Source of the DNA: Eucommia ulmoides
Lineage: Eukaryota > Streptophyta > Magnoliopsida > Garryales > Eucommiaceae
Assembly: GCA_016647705.1 (NCBI GenBank)
Contig: CM028338.1
Location: forward strand, 34,105,176 to 34,169,175
Direction: 5' to 3'
Length of the DNA: 64,000 bases
The notes under the pieces were generated by a model. The model saw nothing but the letters and a program-made list of their open reading frames with translations. It did no database searches and was not told where the DNA came from. Numbering within the stretch: position 1 is the first letter of the stretch; the number at the start of each line of letters is the position of its first letter. Below are positions 9,471-21,077 of the stretch, in pieces. A program made the position numbers and the translations under genes.

Positions 9471-12133
9471 TGTAAGACCCCGACCTTGGGGGTGCGTATT
9501 ATTTAAAGTTGTATTTAAAAATATTTCAGAAATAACGGGTCTGATAGTGTTAATTATGATTTAATTTTAAATTTGAGAAGTTAATTCGCAATTTTCAAAA
9601 CATTAAAAAGATTAGCATTTGGTCTAATTAATATCTAAAGAAAAATGAAGGAGTGTTAGCGTAATTATTGCAAAGCTTCTCCAAGAAGCTATTGAAAAAA
9701 AAATTGAAATTGAAATGTGGGGAGCCGGCCACTTGGGCTCCTCTTTTGTCAACTCTCTCTCTCACACACACATATATATATGATATACACACACATACAC
9801 ATGCACATATACATAGACACACATTTATACATACATATATATATATATATATATACATCGACACACACACGGGAGAAACGTAGAAGCATCCAGAAAATAA
9901 GAGAGAGAGATGATCAGTGGTGTGTCGCTGGTGGCGTAGGTTTGTCGTCATGGTTCACTGGAAGTGTTGGTGAGTGTTCTGCATGTCGTGAATGAGTGTG
10001 TGTGTGTGTGTTGCTCTGTCATCCGGAGGTGTGGGTGTAGATTCGCCGGCGGTATTGTCGTTCGGCTGTGAAAGGAATGAGAGAGAGAGAAAGAAAGAGA
10101 GATCGGTCTGGTGATGCTTGTGGTGGCGATTGTTTGGCTGGTGGTAAGTGAGAACTAGTGAGAGAGAAAACGTTGACGGCGAGACTCGTCGTCGACGGCG
10201 AAAATTTAAAACTGAAACAGAATGCGTTGATGGTGATCCTCCGATGGTTTGTTTGTGCTGTTGGGTGTCGTTGTGGGTCGACGGAGAAGTGGGGAGGTCC
10301 TGCTCTCAAGGGGTGTAGTCGTCGGTAGTCGTCAACTTCATGTGTGTGGGTGCTCAGAGGTAACGTCGTCGGCGATAAAAAATTAGAGAGATAGAGAGCG
10401 CGTTCATTCGCCGTGGCGGTAAAACTTCAGGGAGCTGTGATAAGTGGTTTCGCCGCGGCAGTAATGAGCTCGCCGCAGCAGTGAGGCGAAACCAGAAGCT
10501 CAAACCGGAAGCAGAAGAGAGAAAGAGTGAAAGGAGGTCGGTGGGCTGAACCAACAAAACAGAAACACAGACATGAAGAAGAAAAAAAGGGGGAAAATGG
10601 AGAAATTGCACAAACCACCCCACGAAAAAATATAAATCCAATCTCGCGACCGGTGGAAAATTCGGAGAAGGTAGAATTCCACATTTCTCTAATAAATACA
10701 TTTAATTGTCTCAATATAAAATACATGTTAACCTTATCGTTGAATTTAGAGTTATATGTTTGTATGAATAAATTCGACATAGTAAACTGTAACGGAGCAA
10801 TATTAGTTAAATAGACATATTTTATAATAAAAGACGGGGAATAGGAAATTATAAAAAAAAAAAAAAAAATAGGGCCTACATGGTTTGGATAGAGTATTTT
10901 TATATTAAATATTAATTTAGGCCCTGTCACTATTAGGTTCGCAGGCACCGGAGTACCGGTAGAGAATAGGCGGTCAAATCTTTGAAAACGAATATCCAGG
11001 TGAGTATACTGTCTTCTTACCAAAACTATTTTTATATATATGATGAAAAATGTGTTTATTTAAGACTGTAAGATTTTATAAATGATATGGATCAAGCAGG
11101 TTTTTTTGGAGTGAGTTGGTAAAACGATCTTTTTGGGGAATTGTGTTGGTTTTTGAAAAGAATGATTTAAAATAATTTTCGTTGGATTTTGGGTGAGTTG
11201 GCAGAAATGAATTTTCGTTAAAATATGGTGGTTTAAAAATGAATTTACGTTGAATTGTTTGGGTTTTAAAAAAGAAAGATTTTATAAATAATTTGTTGGA
11301 AATTGACGGTAATTGATTTGACGATGGTGAGTATCTGCTTCGGCAAATGGTGTTATTGTCTTGATTAGTGTTGTTGGTTGGACTATGCCATAGTTTATGT
11401 CCTGTCCGGAGGGTGGTCCGGCAGGTGGTGATTCATATTGTGTCATGTCCGGAGGGTAGTCCGGCATGTGGTGATTGATATTATGTGGTGATTTATATTA
11501 TGGCCTCCGGAGATGTCCGGTAGGCGGTGATCTGAGTAGTTAGGTCCTCTAGGAAGGCATATCCTACGGATGGTTACAGTACCGTTGTAACTCTCGATCA
11601 TGAGGTTAAAACGATCGCTATGGCTAGACAGTGAGTGGTGTAGTGATGTGGTGTTTTACTTATATTTGGTGATTTATTATATATGGCAATTGGTATTATT
11701 TTATACTGGATAGGTTTGAATGGAACATATATATATATCGATTTATTTTCACTGTTTATATTATGGTAAGACACTCATATTATGGTGATTTTCTTTAGAT
11801 ATGTGATGTTTTGTATACTTATACTTGATCCATTTAAATGTGATAATCTTTAAGTGTACTATTATTTTTAAAATGTGTTTACTAAGAAGGTAGTACACTC
11901 GTAGGTGAAGCAGATAGAAGTCGGTCCCCTACTGGCACTAGGTGGAGTCATTTGAGAGTTTTGAGTTAAGCTGTCAGAGGTGAACCTTATGAGAGATTAT
12001 GTATCTCCTGTAAAGTGAATTGTATATTATTGTATGCATACATAATATGTTAATTGATTGAATATAATAGATGATGTCATGTTGTCGTCACGCTGGCCCT
12101 GAGATGATGAGTGTTTTGGGACGGGTTGTGACA
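9471..12133 (+). mobile_element. Solo LTR A of the TGTAAGACCC family
   Basis: Begins TGTAAGACCCCGACC and ends GACGGGTTGTGACA. The 5-bp duplication CTGAA is at 9466-9470 and 12134-12138. No primer site, coding region or second LTR is present, so it is a solo LTR (2663 bp). Inside are (CA)n/(TA)n runs (9760-9870), GTCCGGAGGG/CCGGCAGGTGG repeats (11395-11530) and a block GTTACAGTACCGTTGTAACT followed by CGATCATGAGGTTAAAACGA that is shared with copies at 18320 and 27977. It is inserted upstream of the MULE transposase coding region. Plus strand is assigned by the shared TG start only. Confidence 0.85.
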
Positions 12134-12243
12134 CTGAATGTGTTGTTTCCCCAAGTTTCTGTGTGCTAATACTGTTTCAGTGGATATCCTCTAAATGTAA
12201 TATTATGTTTTTATTTTATGAATTTGCAGTTTTGTTTTGGACA

Positions 12244-15200
12244 ATGAGAGGTTTAATTATGGTGTGTACATTTGGTGAGGAAACGTGTTTGATGAAACTT
12301 CATGATGAAAGATATACATATAATGTGTTAGTTGATAAGTTGATTGAGCGATGGAATGTGTTGCAACGTAACTCATTGCGCATATCATATTCAATTGTGC
12401 GATAGTCAAACTGTATTTTGAATTATTAAAAAGACTTTTTAGCTTTATTAGAGTTAGTGAAGTTGCTAAATTTGGGATACTTGAATATTGTTGTGAAAGA
12501 GATTGTCGATGAGCTAGTGTTAGGTAATTCTCCAAGTTGTTGTAACGGATTATCAATTGAGAGACATCACCCCGCCCCCCCCCACACAATGAAGTGATAG
12601 ATTTTCTTGGGTCTTATTGTGTCAACCATGCTACAAATCATCGTTTTAAGTCGTGGTCCACTCTTATTAGAGAGGTTGGTGATAGGTGTAATTTACCTAT
12701 CTATTTTCAAACCGAACATGTTAGTTTTCGAGTACATTTATTACGTTTTAATACGTTTTTATGTATTTTTGTATATATCAAGTGTGTGGGGGTGAAAAGG
12801 CATGAAAACGGATCATAAACGATCAAATCCGATCAAGAACGGTAGAAGAATGGTGGGAAAACAAACTTGAGGGCAAAATTCTGAAATGCAACCCACCTCT
12901 GCGACGTCTAGACTACCGCCGCGGCGGTCAATATGCAGAAAAGGCCTAAATGATTCTAAACATCCACCGCCATAGTGGTGAGATCCACCGTCGTGGCGGT
13001 AAAACAACAACAAGGTCTCTGATCCTACCGCCGAGTCCACCGCCGAGGCCGTGACCAAACCGACTTACACCGCTGCGGCGGTCACTCTGCACAGCTGTTA
13101 GATATTTATTTAGATATCTTTCTCCCTATTTAATCCCTCTCATATCTTCTTTTCTCAACCCCCGACCATAGGAGACCCCTTAGGGTTCCTAATATTTTGA
13201 AAGTGTTTTGAAGAGTGCCCAACCAAATCCGAAGGAGAAGAACACGTTGCGAAGTAGGAGAAGCGATCGTTGAGCGATTTTAGCAGCAAATCTTCGGACT
13301 ATGACTAAGTTGGTTTTGTTTCTCCCTTTATTTTCTTAACTTTGGTAGATCGTTGAGCATGTTTAGCATAATTCTAGTTGTAAAAATGGTTATGGCCATG
13401 AGCTAAATGGATTTTGTCTAGGGATTAATATATTTTATAAAATCATTATTTGTTTGAGTTGTGTTCTGTTAATGGTTGTTCTTCGCTATTTCGATTGTGT
13501 TTACCGTTATTCTTTGATTATATGCTTGTTTAGATATACAGAGAATACGGGGTTTAACACTCGAGAGAGGTAACCCAGAATTCGGATTAGGGTAAACACA
13601 ACACGATGATCTAATAACCTGGGAGAGAGTTAGAAAGTGTGCAATCAATGATGTTGGGGTAAGACTTATGTGACCTAGGTTCGTTAAGACGTTAACGGGG
13701 ACTTCTTCGTTGACGCGAAGTCGTATATTCACTCGTCTTACACTCGGGAGATATGGCGAGTGAGTTTACAATACAAATATTATCGGATAGGTTAAATATC
13801 GTTATTATAAACCAAATGAGACCAAACACGTTTTTGTAAACAAAGTTAATCTCTAGATAATATTCTCCCATAAACATCTCAATATAGTATTAATATAATT
13901 AGATTAATTAACTTAGTATTAGTATTAATTAATTATAAATCAATTTTTATCGCCTAAATAAAGTTAGGTTATAACAATCGCGGTACTCAATAATAATCTC
14001 AACCAATTCCTATGGATACGACAACCCCTACTCTTTCCCATCTATATTAAAACTTTACCCGTATACTTGCGGTGAAAGTGACGACATAATATTCTGCCAC
14101 TAGTGGGTCAATATTTTGATGGGGGAGCAGATGAATTTTGTAGTGATCTAGTCAAGTATTCAATTGAGGTTGTGTTTCATTTCGATTATTTGAAGAATGA
14201 CAGTATTCGAGTCACTGCTTCATGTTGTCGTAGGGATTTCACTCCCTGTAGTGGAATGTCCATGCTAGAGCTGACATTGTTACTGGAATTTTTGTAATTA
14301 GAAAGTTGGATAACGTACATACTTGTGGTGCGTCATTTCGGTCTTGCAAAAATGAAAGGATGAGTTCCGATGTCATTGCAAGTGAGTTGACAGTTGAGAT
14401 TCGTGGAAATCTACTAAAACGTCCTGTTGATGTTGTTTCTAATTTCAAGAACACGTACGGATTAGAGATAACATACAATCATGCACGGCTAGGGGTAGAG
14501 AAGACTTGGAATTTATTATATGATGATTATATAGCATCATACGACTTATTGAGGTAGTATATTAGTATTTGCCAGTCGACAAACCCAGGCAGCCACTTTT
14601 GTTTAGAGTATGATCGGGAGTTTGGTCATTTTAAGAGAATTTTTGTGTCCTTTAATGGTTGCATTGAAGGCTTCAAGTTTTGCCGGCCTATGTTGTTTAT
14701 GGATGAAACATTCCTCAAGAGTCAATATAAGGGAACGTTGTTTGCTGCGTCTACGAAGGACGAGAACGAAGTTCATATTATGTTTTATTTTTCTGTTACA
14801 GCTTCTATTTCTATTTTTAAAGTTGTTTATTGTGTTATTAAGTGGAATGTTTTCTGATTTTTACATGTTCAGGAATGTTTCCATTGGGTTTTGCTATTGT
14901 CAATGTGGAGAACGACGATAATTGGATGTGGTTTGCACAATAATTGTCGATTATTGTTTCTAATGAGCGGCGCATTACTTTCATTTTCAATCGACAACCA
15001 AGTTTGATTCAAGTTGTACGTACTGTCTTTCCGAACTCCCCCCATGTATTTTGTTTACATCATTTGAAGTGTAACCTAAGAGATAAATTAAGTGGGAGGG
15101 ATAATTTGATAGAAAAAAAAATTACTTCATAAACTTGATCAGTGTGCGCTTGCACCAACTGTTGATGGGTTTGCCATTCATAGAAATAGACTTAGTGTTG

Positions 15201-15932
15201 AAGGCGGACCAAGGGTTATTTCATTCTTGAATGAGTTACCTCCTGAGAATTTGGCAAATGGCTTTTTTGTTGGACAACGATACAACGAGATGTATTCAAA
15301 TCTTGCCGAATCGTTTAATGCTTGGATTGTTAAAGCCCGACATCTCCCCATAATGGAATGCATTGATACAATTAGAGTACAACTTATGGACCACATATCG
15401 AGTAGAAGAGTTCTTTCGATTAAGATGTCTGGTGTCATTTGCTCGTTTTGGGATAAGAAGTTATTAGAATACGTTTTGGGAATGCATTGAGAGCGATAGG
15501 ACGTGGTTGGTGGGTTTATGCTCTCAAGGAAAATTTGAAGTGCATTGCCACCCAACAGTCTCAGTGGATATTGTGAATCGGAGTTGTTCATGTTTCCAAT
15601 GGAAATTAAAAGGTTTCCCGTGTGCACATGCTTGCGCCGCCATTCAAAAATCGGGGGAGGGGGGGTGCGGGGGGGAGGAATTTGATGATTTCTTCAGCGT
15701 TGATTTCTATCATAATACGTATTTGGAGGGTATTTTGTCTGTCCCTAACCTTGGAAGACCGGTTTATGACAGCGCAACAGTTGTTGTGTTACTGCCTCAA
15801 ACACATCGACCAGCTGGGCGTCCAAAGAAAAAGCAGATTGCATCGAAAGGGAAAAAAGTGAAGCAAATTCGGTGTAGTCGGTGCTAGCAATATGCGAACC
15901 ACAATCGGAAGACGTGTAAGGCTGCTATTTGA
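12244..15932 (+). pseudogene. MURA/MuDR-type transposase, broken
   Basis: The order matches plant MULE transposases. N-terminal region from 12244 (ERYTYNVLVDKLIERW). MuDR-type zinc domain around 14103-14350 (YFDGGADEF, FKYLKND-like FHFDYLKNDSIRVTASC). DDE core from about 14690 (LFMDETFLKSQYKGTLF; HVFCLHHLKCNL near 15040; NLAESFNAWIVKARHLPI near 15300). SWIM zinc finger (CSCFQWKLKGFPCAHACA, about 15590-15640). C-terminal Cys-rich end near 15870-15920. The second catalytic position reads FNRQPSL where SDRQ is usual, so Asp is Asn. Stops and frameshifts occur throughout, homopolymer G and C tracts are present, and a solo LTR (12680-14102) splits the frame. Not functional. Confidence 0.85.
12680..14102. 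mobile_element. Solo LTR inside the transposase frame
   Basis: Starts TGATAGGTGTAATTTACC. The duplication is GTTGG (12675-12679) versus GTGGG (14103-14107), one mismatch. The right terminus reads CCACTA, so the canonical CA has decayed to TA. Removing the element and one duplication joins the transposase frame as REVG-QYFDGG, which matches the family's usual wording and confirms the borders. Without coding capacity. It holds a cluster of GC-rich palindromes (12915-13080). The tail (CCTATGGATACGAC about 60 bp before the end) resembles sequences near the ends of other plant gypsy LTRs. Confidence 0.75.
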
Positions 15933-18276
15933 ATAAGAGGTTGCAATCTGTATTTTTTTTATCTAGTTGCAATCTGTATTTTTTGTTTTTGTCTAGTGGT
16001 ATATTGCACTACTTTGTTAGTGTTTTTAATCTCAATGCATTTGATGTCTTGTTAATATGTTGTTTTCATTTTGTGAAATTGACTTCTGTTCGGAAGATAT
16101 CCAAAACGATATGTATTTTTTCAGTAGATGTGCACTGAAATTTTAATACATGTTGTTGTTTACATGGTATATAGGGTGAAGATGCATTTTTTCAGCAGAT
16201 GTTTGCTGAAATTTTAATATATGTTGTTTTTTCATGATATATATGGTGAAGAAATATACTTTGGTTATGTTCAGATGATATCCATTAAATTATATTTACA
16301 TTGTTTCATTTGCCAATTTTGTTTCTATTCAGAAGATATCTACTAAAGTATACTTACATTGTTTCAATTGTCAATTTTGGTTCTGTCCAGTAGATATCCA
16401 CTAAGGATGTATAGTTATCAGTAGATATCTACTGAATTTTTAAAATATGTCGTTCAATTCACGTTCATATTTCCTTAGTGGTACACAACAGTATTTATCA
16501 ATTAAATAGGTTTTTGATGATATATATGGTTAAGAAATATACCATCTATTTCTAAACACAAAATGTCACCCACTATACAGTACGAGGCAAAAAATGGAAG
16601 TAACAAAATTACCTTAACAGTAAGTTAGATCAGCAGTTGGTATTCTTACATAAAACAGTTTCTTTCTACCATACCATCTCCAATTTACCCGAAGAAAACC
16701 ATAAATAGAATGTAATGATATATTGAGTGAAAAAATATACGACAAAAAGTACCAAATTTTGTAGATGCGGATACATTTTTTGAACAGATATTTAGCAGCC
16801 AATGCTAAACAAATTAATAAGAACAAAGTACTGTTTCATTTGTGACTGGGGTTCTGTTCAAAATATATCCACTTAAGATGTGTATTTTTCAGTAGATATC
16901 TAGTGAAATGTTTAAAATATGTTGTTTCTGTACATTTTAGTACTGTCAATGAATGATGGCCATTAATTGGTTTTTTCATGATATATATGGTCAATAAATA
17001 ATCTGCCACACAAGTTTTGAATTTTGTATATACAAACACATTGTTTGAACAATTTTTTTGTAAAAATAGAAGTAACAAAATTACCTTAATAGTAAGTTAG
17101 ATCAATAGCTAGTATTCTTGCATAAAACAGCTTCTTTCTACCACACCATCTCCATTTTACCTGAAGAAAACCATAAATAGAATGTAATGATATATTGAGT
17201 GAAGAAATATAAGGTAGAAAGTACCAAATTTTGTAGATGCGGATACATTTTTTTAACTGATATTTGGCAGCCAATACTGAACAAATTAATAAGAACTGAG
17301 CACTGTTTCATTTGTGACTGGGGTTCTGTTCAAAAGATATCCACTTAAGATGTGTCTTTTTTCAGTAGATATCTACTGAAATGTTTAAAATATGTTGTTT
17401 CTGTACATTTTCGTGGTGTCAATGAGCGATGCCCATTTTATTGGTTTTTTCATTATATATATGGTCAATAAATAATCTGCCACACAAGTTCTGAATTTTT
17501 TATATACAAACATATTGTTTAAAAAAAAATTTTTGGAAAAATGGAAGTAACAAAATTACCTTAATAGTAAGTTAGATCAACAGCTGGTATTCTTGCATAA
17601 AACAGTTTCTTTCTACTAAACCATCTCCATTTTGCCCGAAAAAAACCATAAATAGAATATAATGATATATTGAGTGAAGAAATATATGGCAGAAAGTACC
17701 AAATTTTGTAGATGCAGATACATTTTTTTAACAGATATTTGGCAGTCAATGTTGAACAAATTAATAAGAACAAAGTATTGTTTCATTTGTGACTGGGGTT
17801 CTGTTAAGAAGATATTCACTTAAGATATATCTTTTTCAATAGATATCTACTGAAATGTTTAAAATATGTTGTTTCTGTATATTTTCGTAGTGTTTAAAAT
17901 ATACAAACACGTTTTTTGAACAAATTTTTGGAAAGAAATCTTGTATATACAAATATTTTGGAAGAAATATTGTATATACAATCACAACCAATGTGAACAA
18001 TTCATAAAGCAATACACTGTACTGTTTTTGTCAATAGAGGTTTTGTTCAAAAGATATTCACCTAAGGATTTATATTTCTGAGTAGATATCTATTGAAATT
18101 TTAAAGAAATTACACATCAAATAATATCCACAGCAGTAGATATACATTAAATACGTGAAATCATGATTATATATGGTAAACAACTATACTACCACTAAGC
18201 ACCAAAACAGTATATACAAACACACTGAACAACCAATGTGAACAACAAACCAGAGCAGTACATTTCCAAATGTTTA
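15933..18276. repeat. MULE central spacer with AGTAGATATCTACT motifs and about 472-bp tandem repeats
   Basis: Between the convergent transposase and ULP1-like genes. A 472-475-bp unit begins TAACAAAATTACCTTAA at 16601, 17073 and 17548 and degrades after about 17990. The near-palindrome TCAGTAGATATCTACTGAA and its relatives recur many times from 16180 to 18140. Minus-strand frames of 60-80 codons inside the repeat (for example 16614-16826, 17086-17274, 17561-17773) are the same frame in successive units; they look like repeat, not genes. Confidence 0.8.
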
Positions 18277-18319
18277 TCAAACAGTTTCTACATCTTCATC
18301 TTTAGGGCTAGCAGTGTCC

Positions 18320-21077
18320 TGTAAGACCCTAATTTTCGCGTATGCATAATCATTAGCCGTATTTCAGAATATTTATAAAATAATAAGGTAGATTGTATCA
18401 TTTAGAATTTAATTTAAAATTTTAGGGGTTAATTAGAATTTTTTTTTTTTAAAATGTTAAATAAAATTTCTACCTTCTCCTTCTCATACAGGAAAGGATA
18501 TGAATATATATATATATATAGGCATGGACAGGTGGCACAGTTTACGCATATATATATATATACCTCCATGCACACTGAGATCCCCACTTAGGAAGAAGAG
18601 AACCAAAGAGAAAACAGAGAGAAGTGGGTCGGCGGTGTGTAGTCGGTGTGGGCGTGTGTGCTCCATCGACGGTGGGTGGGTGTGTGGTCGGTGCTGTTTT
18701 GTTGATCGCCGCCGGTGTAGGTGCGTTCGTCCGTCGAATTGCATGTGTGTGTGGAGTCGTCCGTGGTGATGTGGGTGCGTGATCGGTGTGGTTGTTCGCT
18801 CCAGAGGGGGGTGTTTCGGCGTGCGCGTGTGGGATCGTCATGACTCAAATAAGTCCGGCAGAGTGTTTTGTGCATCAACGGTGAAGGTTGCTCCGTCGTC
18901 GCTGTGGGTGGGTGATCGCTCATCGTGTGGGTGTGATCGTCACCGTTTTGTCGTAGGTTGCCATGTTCTGTTCGGCGTTGCTCTGTCGCTGTGGGTGTGG
19001 CGGTGTGCTCGTTGCTTTAGTGATGAGCGTTGCTGATCGATCCGGCGACGGTGCCTGGGGGTGTTGCCGGTCGTTCAGTCGACGGTGGGGTACTGTTGGG
19101 TCGTCGGTCGGTGTGGCGGTGTGAGTTTTGATCGTCTGAATGTGTAAGTTGCCGGCGGTAAGGTGCCATTCGAGGGGGGTGTTGCAGTGCCGGCTCTGTG
19201 TGTGTGTGTATGGGTGCTTGATTGCTGAGGAGGGCGGACTGGTGAAGGTGGGAAAGAGTGAAACAGCGTCGACGCGGTCGGCTGAAATTCCGCATCCAGA
19301 AACCGAAATAGAAAATGAAAAAGAAAGTAAAAAAAAAGGGCAAAAAAAAAAAAAAAAGAGAGAAAAAGGGAAAGAAAAAAAAAGAAAAGGAAGAATAATA
19401 ATAAAATAAAAATCCAAAATCCAATCTCTCGGCAGGCAATTCGAAAACAGGTAAAATTTCAATCGATTACTATTTTCGTTAAATTACATTAGTAGCATTA
19501 AAATTTTCGTAAATCGAGATAATAATTTTTGTAACCTTTAATTTTAATAATGTTGCATGGTGAATATTAACGTAACGAAACGGACGGAATAAAAATTTTG
19601 CATAATTAAATTTAGGGAATGAGAAATTAGGTAATTTAAGGCCATGCATTGCATATTAGGGTTGTTTTAAATAAAATATTAATTTAGGTCTGTCACTGTT
19701 AGGTTCACAAGCACCAGCGTCCCAGTAGTGGTTGACGGCAGTGTTTCTGCAGTGCAGAAATCGAGGTGAGTAAACTGTCTTCTATGTAGATTTACAAATC
19801 TTATTTTTGTATAAATTGTATAAAATGTGTTTATTTAAAGTGGACGATTTTGCAACTTATATGGATCAAGTTGGTTTTAAAGGTGAAAAATAATTTTTGG
19901 ATCAAGTGGGTTTTAAAGGTGGAAAGTGATTTTTGTCCGACTATGTCATAGTTTTGATCCCGTCAGAAGGGCATGTCCTGCGGGATGGTTATGACCTGTC
20001 AGGAGGGCATGTCATGCAGGTGGTTGATGATATTTTGACCTGTTAGGAGGATTAGTCTTACAGGTGGTTGATTATTATGACCTGTCAAGAGGGCATGTCC
20101 TGCAGGTGGTTGATGATATTATGACCTGTCAGGAGGATTAGCCCTGCAGATGGTTGATTTTTATGACCTGTCAGGAGAGTAGTCCTGCAGGTGGTTGATT
20201 ATTATGACTTGTCCAAAGGATTAGTCTGACAGGTGGTTTGATTGACCCGTCAGGAGTGCAAATCCTGCGGGTGGTACCCCTACTATTGAGGATAATAAAT
20301 GGTCTTGGCACTGATAGTCACTTTAAATGGCACAATTGTTCAGGTTACGGTACTGTCGTAACTCCCGATCGTGAGGTAAAACCAATCCTATGGCTAGTAG
20401 GAAATTAGGGATGGTGTACTTTATTAAACGTTTAAAATATTTGGATTGGTTGGTTTAAAATATTTGGATTGGTGGATTTAAAATATTTGAATTGGCTGGT
20501 TTAAAATGTTTAGAGTCATTGACTTAAAATATTTGAGTCAGGTGTTAATTATAGTACTTCATTTCATTGGTGTTTAATACTTCTGCTTGTTTCAAACATA
20601 TTAGTATCACTACATTGGTGGCATTGGAACTGGATTCCCAACCTGGTATGTGATAATAAACTATTATATTTTGAAAGGTAATATTTAACAATTGTACTTG
20701 ATCCATTAATTATTTTTTTTTAATTATGAAGACAGTACACCGATAAAAAAAATTTGGTTTCAGGTACCGCGGCTAGGAGTTGGTCTACTACTGGCACTAG
20801 GTAGAGTTCGGAGGTAGTGTCGTTTTGGAGGTGAGCCGGTCGAATGTGAACCATGGAAGGTTCATGTATTTTTGTGTTTTTGGTTGTGAATATTTGGGAC
20901 CGGTATATTTCCAAATTTTGAAATGGGTATTTATATATATATTTTTGGGAAAAAAATTAGGGTAGCGCGAGTATGTAGATATATATGTATGGATGGATAT
21001 TCGTGGATGAGTCAGGTAACGTTAGGTCAACGTCACACCCGCCCTCAAGTGATGGGTGCCTGGGGTGGGGTGCGACA
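18320..21077 (+). mobile_element. Solo LTR B of the TGTAAGACCC family
   Basis: Begins TGTAAGACCCTAATT and ends GGGGTGGGGTGCGACA. The 5-bp duplication TGTCC is at 18315-18319 and 21078-21082. Size 2758 bp, no coding capacity, no second LTR. It shares with copies A and C the block TCGTAACTCCCGATCGTGAGG, the box GAGGTGAGTAAACTGTCTTC, and CTACTGGCACTAGGTAGAGT. It interrupts the C-terminal codons of the ULP1-like gene; excision of it with one TGTCC restores that frame. Opposing frames in its GT-rich 18.5-19.4 kb part are compositional. Confidence 0.88.
19965..20280 (+). repeat. Tandem array CCTGTCAGGAGG...CCTGCAGGTGG in LTR B
   Basis: About seven units of 38-47 bp, each with a GACCTGTCAGGAGG half and a TCCTGCAGGTGGTTGAT half. 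The same motif occurs fewer times in LTR A (GTCCGGAGGG form) and LTR C (28805-28920), so copy number varies between family members. Confidence 0.8.

Noticed and set aside
9628-10701. Several overlapping frames on both strands in LTR A
   Set aside because: They arise from (CA)n, (TA)n and GGCGGT-rich sequence inside a solo LTR; no protein-like pattern.
18484-19462. Opposing Cys/Arg- and His/Thr-rich frames
   Set aside because: GT-rich composition of LTR B gives long frames on both strands; no conserved motif.
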